DNA of 64,000 nucleotides from Lactobacillaceae bacterium (lineage in GTDB: Bacteria > Pseudomonadota > Alphaproteobacteria > RF32 > CAG-239). A model generated the notes under the pieces. It was not told the origin of the DNA and did no database searches. It was given only the letters and a program-made list of their open reading frames with translations. The stretch spans positions 21,450 through 85,449 of the forward strand of contig JAISVX010000005.1 in NCBI GenBank assembly GCA_031271345.1, read 5' to 3'. A program made the translations under genes and the position numbers. Shown piece by piece: positions 60,656-64,000 of the stretch (positions are counted from its first letter, which is position 1; each line of letters opens with the position of its first letter).

Positions 60656-63301
60656 TTAAGCCGCTTTCTTCTCGCCTTTTTTTGCCTTAATCGCAGCTTG
60701 AGCAGCGGCAAGTCTGGCTATAGGTACGCGGAACGGAGAGCATGAAACATAGCCCATACCGCAAGATTGGAAGAAGTTGATTGATTCCGGGTCGCCGCCG
60801 TGTTCGCCGCAAACGCCTAATTTGATGTTTGGACGAGTAGCGCGGCCTTTCTCACAGCCTGTTCTTACCAGCTGACCAACGCCTTCTTGGTCTAAGGTTG
60901 CGAACGGATCGCCGACATAAACGCCTTTAGCGCGGTATTCTTCTAAAATTGCGCCGGTATCGTCACGGCTCATACCCAAAGTTGTCTGAGTCAAGTCGTT
61001 GGTACCAAAGCCAAAGAATTCAGCTGTTTCAGCAATTTCGTCAGCCAATAGGCAGGCTCTTGGAAGCTCAATCATTGTGCCGACCAAATATTTAAGAGTT
61101 TTGTTTTTCTCGCCAAACACAGTTTGCGCTGTTCCATCAATGATGGTTTTGCAAATATCAAACTCTTTCTTTGAGCCTACCAAAGGAACTTCAATTTCAG
61201 GAACAACTGAAATACCTTCTTCGCCAACTTCAATTGCAGCTTCAATAATAGCTCTAGTCTGCATTTCGGCAATTTCAGGATAAGTAATTGCAAGACGACA
61301 GCCGCGGTGACCTAACATCGGGTTGAACTCATGCAGCTTTTCAGCTCTTTCCTTAATTTTTTCAACAGTCACGCCCATTTTATGCGCAAGTTCCTGCATT
61401 TCAGCCTCAGTATGAGGAAGGAACTCGTGCAATGGCGGGTCTAACAGACGTACTGTAACAGGCAGACCATCCATAACTCTGTAAAGTTCCTTAAAGTCTT
61501 TCTTCTGATGTGGAAGAAGTTTAGCTAAAGCGCGTCTGCGGCCTTCTAATGTGTCAGCCAAAATCATTTCGCGCATGTCCTGAATACGGCTGGCATCAAA
61601 GAACATGTGTTCTGTACGAGCCAAGCCAATGCCTTCTGCACCGAAGTCGCGAGCCTGTTTGGCATCGCGAGGAGTTTCAGCGTTTGCGCGGATAGTCATT
61701 GTGCGTGCTTTGTCAACCCAAGACATGAATGTGCCGAAATCGCCGGTCATTTCAACTTGAACAGTCGGAACATTGCCTTCAATGATCTGACCCTTAGCGC
61801 CGTCAATAGATACCCACTCGCCTTCTCTGACAATTGCGCCGGAAGTAGTTGTAAATTGCTTTTTAGCATAGTCGATTTTAATATCGTTTGAGCCGGAAAC
61901 GCAAGGACGACCCATACCGCGGGCAACCACTGCCGCGTGAGAAGTCATGCCGCCGCGGGCTGTAATAATACCCTGCGCAGCATCCATGCCGCCGATGTCT
62001 TCCGGAGAAGTTTCGATACGAACAAGCATAACTTTTTCGCCTTTTTTGTTCCATTCTTCAGCAACATCCGCAGAGAACACAGCCTTGCCGACAGCAGCTC
62101 CCGGAGATGCAGGAAGACCTGTGGCAATAACTTTTTTATTAGCTTTAGGATCTAACATTGGGTGCAGCAATTGGTCTAACTGCTCGGCGCCAACTCTCAT
62201 TACCGCTTCTTCTTCGGTCAAAAGCTTTTCCTTAACCATATCAACCGCGATTTTTACCGCTGCTGTCGCAGTTCTTTTACCATTACGGGTTTGAAGCATC
62301 CAAAGTTTGCTATGCTCAATGGTAAATTCCATATCCTGCATATCTTTATAATGGTTTTCTAAGGTTTCAACGACCTTGACAAATTGATTATAGACTTCAG
62401 GATTATCTTTTTGAAGATCACTAATCGGTTTTGGGGTACGAATTCCCGCAACAACGTCTTCACCTTGAGCGTTAAATAGGTATTCACCATATAGGCCTTT
62501 TTCGCCGGTAGCAGGATTTCTTGAGAATGCTACTCCAGTTCCTGAAGTATCACCTTTATTCCCAAAAACCATGCACTGGACGTTAACAGCAGTACCCCAT
62601 GAGTAAGGAATTCCTTCACGCATACGGTAGATATTGGCCCGTGGATTATCCCAGCTTCTAAAAACTGCTTTTACAGCTTCAATTAATTGGGTATGAGGGT
62701 CTTGAGGGAAAGCTTCATTTTTAAGTTTACGATATTCAGCCTTATATAGTGCGACGATTTCTTGTAAATCACTAGCGGTTAAATCCTTATCTAATTCAAC
62801 TCCTTTTTGAGCCTTAACTTCTTTAAGAATCTTTTCAAAATAACTCTTACCAAGGTCCATGACAACATCAGCAAACATTTGAATGAAACGGCGATAGCTA
62901 TCATAAGCAAAACGAGGATTGCCAGTTAATTTTGCTAAACCTTCCGCTACTTCATCATTCATTCCTAAATTGAGGATGGTATCCATCATTCCTGGCATAC
63001 TGGCTCTTGAACCAGAACGCACTGATACTAATAAAGGATTCTTAGGATCTCCGAATTTCTTACCAATAACTGTTTCGAGTTCTGGAATCGCCCGATCAAT
63101 CTCATCAATGATATCTTGACCAATTTTCTTGCCATCATCGTAATATCTGGTGCAGGCCTCAGTAGTAACCGTAAAAGCTGGAGGAACTGGCAAACCAATG
63201 TTAAACATTTCCGCTAAGTTCGCGCCTTTACCACCTAAGAGTTCACGCATTGAGGCATTAGCCTCATTTTTAAATAACAAGTACACATATTTTTTCGACA
63301 T
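60656..63301 (-). CDS. ppdK: Pyruvate, phosphate dikinase
   Basis: GGKGANLAEM; GGMTSHAAVVARGMGRPCVSG; GVCGEHGGDPESI. Confidence 0.97.
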   Translation of the reverse strand: MSKKYVYLLFKNEANASMRELLGGKGANLAEMFNIGLPVPPAFTVTTEACTRYYDDGKKIGQDIIDEIDRAIPELETVIGKKFGDPKNPLLVSVRSGSRASMPGMMDTILNLGMNDEVAEGLAKLTGNPRFAYDSYRRFIQMFADVVMDLGKSYFEKILKEVKAQKGVELDKDLTASDLQEIVALYKAEYRKLKNEAFPQDPHTQLIEAVKAVFRSWDNPRANIYRMREGIPYSWGTAVNVQCMVFGNKGDTSGTGVAFSRNPATGEKGLYGEYLFNAQGEDVVAGIRTPKPISDLQKDNPEVYNQFVKVVETLENHYKDMQDMEFTIEHSKLWMLQTRNGKRTATAAVKIAVDMVKEKLLTEEEAVMRVGAEQLDQLLHPMLDPKANKKVIATGLPASPGAAVGKAVFSADVAEEWNKKGEKVMLVRIETSPEDIGGMDAAQGIITARGGMTSHAAVVARGMGRPCVSGSNDIKIDYAKKQFTTTSGAIVREGEWVSIDGAKGQIIEGNVPTVQVEMTGDFGTFMSWVDKARTMTIRANAETPRDAKQARDFGAEGIGLARTEHMFFDASRIQDMREMILADTLEGRRRALAKLLPHQKKDFKELYRVMDGLPVTVRLLDPPLHEFLPHTEAEMQELAHKMGVTVEKIKERAEKLHEFNPMLGHRGCRLAITYPEIAEMQTRAIIEAAIEVGEEGISVVPEIEVPLVGSKKEFDICKTIIDGTAQTVFGEKNKTLKYLVGTMIELPRACLLADEIAETAEFFGFGTNDLTQTTLGMSRDDTGAILEEYRAKGVYVGDPFATLDQEGVGQLVRTGCEKGRATRPNIKLGVCGEHGGDPESINFFQSCGMGYVSCSPFRVPIARLAAAQAAIKAKKGEKKAA

Positions 63302-63517
63302 AAAAACCTCCTTAATGTCCTTTGATATTTTATCATATTTTAAAAAATCTTTATATTAATAATATAAAAAGCCCTTTTTCTTATTTGTTAGCTTGCAGAT
63401 GATGTGTCACTAGTTTGAGGGTCATGTGAATTAGACAAACTTCATCCTAAAATTGATTCAAAACGCCACAGATGTATCGGTCTGTGGTTTTTTAATTTAA
63501 AAGGAGGAAATGGCGAA

Positions 63518-63838
63518 TTGTTACTCTTGAGGAAGGCATATCAGAAAGATGGCCAAACAAGGTTCATGCACTATGTCATGGTGAACTTTGATGGCGAATT
63601 TGTTGAGTGTGTTCTTCGACCAATCAACATGAATGACGGATATAAGCTTTTAAAATCCGGATTTCTGAATTCTGGAAAGTGTAGTGATAATAAGCCAGGA
63701 ACTCTTGATTTAGTCGTGAATAAGGCTAAGAGAAGCATCGAGGCTAAAGGATTTGATAGTAAAGGGAATCCTTTTTTGGTGCCTCTTGAAGCCTCGCGCG
63801 GCCAAGATCAAATTTATCTAAACCACGTGTTTAGTTAA
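63518..63838 (+). CDS. Uncharacterised 106-aa protein
   Basis: TTG start preceded by AAAGGAGG. Confidence 0.5.
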   Translation: MLLLRKAYQKDGQTRFMHYVMVNFDGEFVECVLRPINMNDGYKLLKSGFLNSGKCSDNKPGTLDLVVNKAKRSIEAKGFDSKGNPFLVPLEASRGQDQIYLNHVFS

Positions 63839-63858
63839 TGACAAAAGGAGGAAAAAAA

Positions 63859-64000
63859 ATGTCAAAAACAAAAAAACACCAAGAGGGTTCAACCAGAACT
63901 CTGAAGCGCAAGAATAAGGGATTGGCCATTACGGCGATCACCCTCGCTACAGTGCTGCTTGTTGGATCAGTATTGGGAATTCTAAGTCGGGGGTTCACTA
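63859..64000 (+). CDS. N-terminal part of predicted membrane/secreted protein, truncated by window edge
   Basis: AAAGGAGG SD then MSKTKKHQEGSTRTLKRKNKGLAITAITLATVLLVGSVLGILSRGFT with one TM helix. Confidence 0.5.
   Translation, partial: MSKTKKHQEGSTRTLKRKNKGLAITAITLATVLLVGSVLGILSRGFT

Overview
This 64 kb window is mostly a compact, low-GC chromosome of Alphaproteobacteria type (dcw genes mraZ-rsmH-ftsL-ftsI, rnpB, lpxC-bamD-recN, obgE-rpmA-rplU, ftsH-tilS-cpoB-pal, uvrB, uvrC, aspS). The most interesting locus is at about 20.7-22.6 kb. It contains a perfect CRISPR array (five identical 36-bp repeats, four spacers of exactly 30 bp). Beside it is one uncharacterised 487-aa ORF directly downstream of aspS, and no cas1, cas2 or recognisable known effector lies anywhere in the window. 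The 487-aa protein has Arg-x4-His motifs (R119-H124, R22-H27) of the kind used by HEPN ribonucleases. The array geometry matches class 2 systems, so I propose a miniature, possibly Cas13-like (type VI) single-effector system. This is inference and needs structural and homology tests. Other notable items: a restriction-modification island bounded by 77-bp direct repeats of tRNA-Thr; a third degenerate tRNA-Thr remnant with palindromes; Bacteroidota-like pyrE, pyrF and purC plus orphan genes that lack Shine-Dalgarno sites, two of which share a near-identical promoter; a giant type IV pilin-like protein; 10-bp phased MraZ-box-like repeats; and a suspected composition break inside ppdK near the right end (assembly chimera or recombination). 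No database search was possible. Gene names rest on recognised motifs and remembered family sequences.
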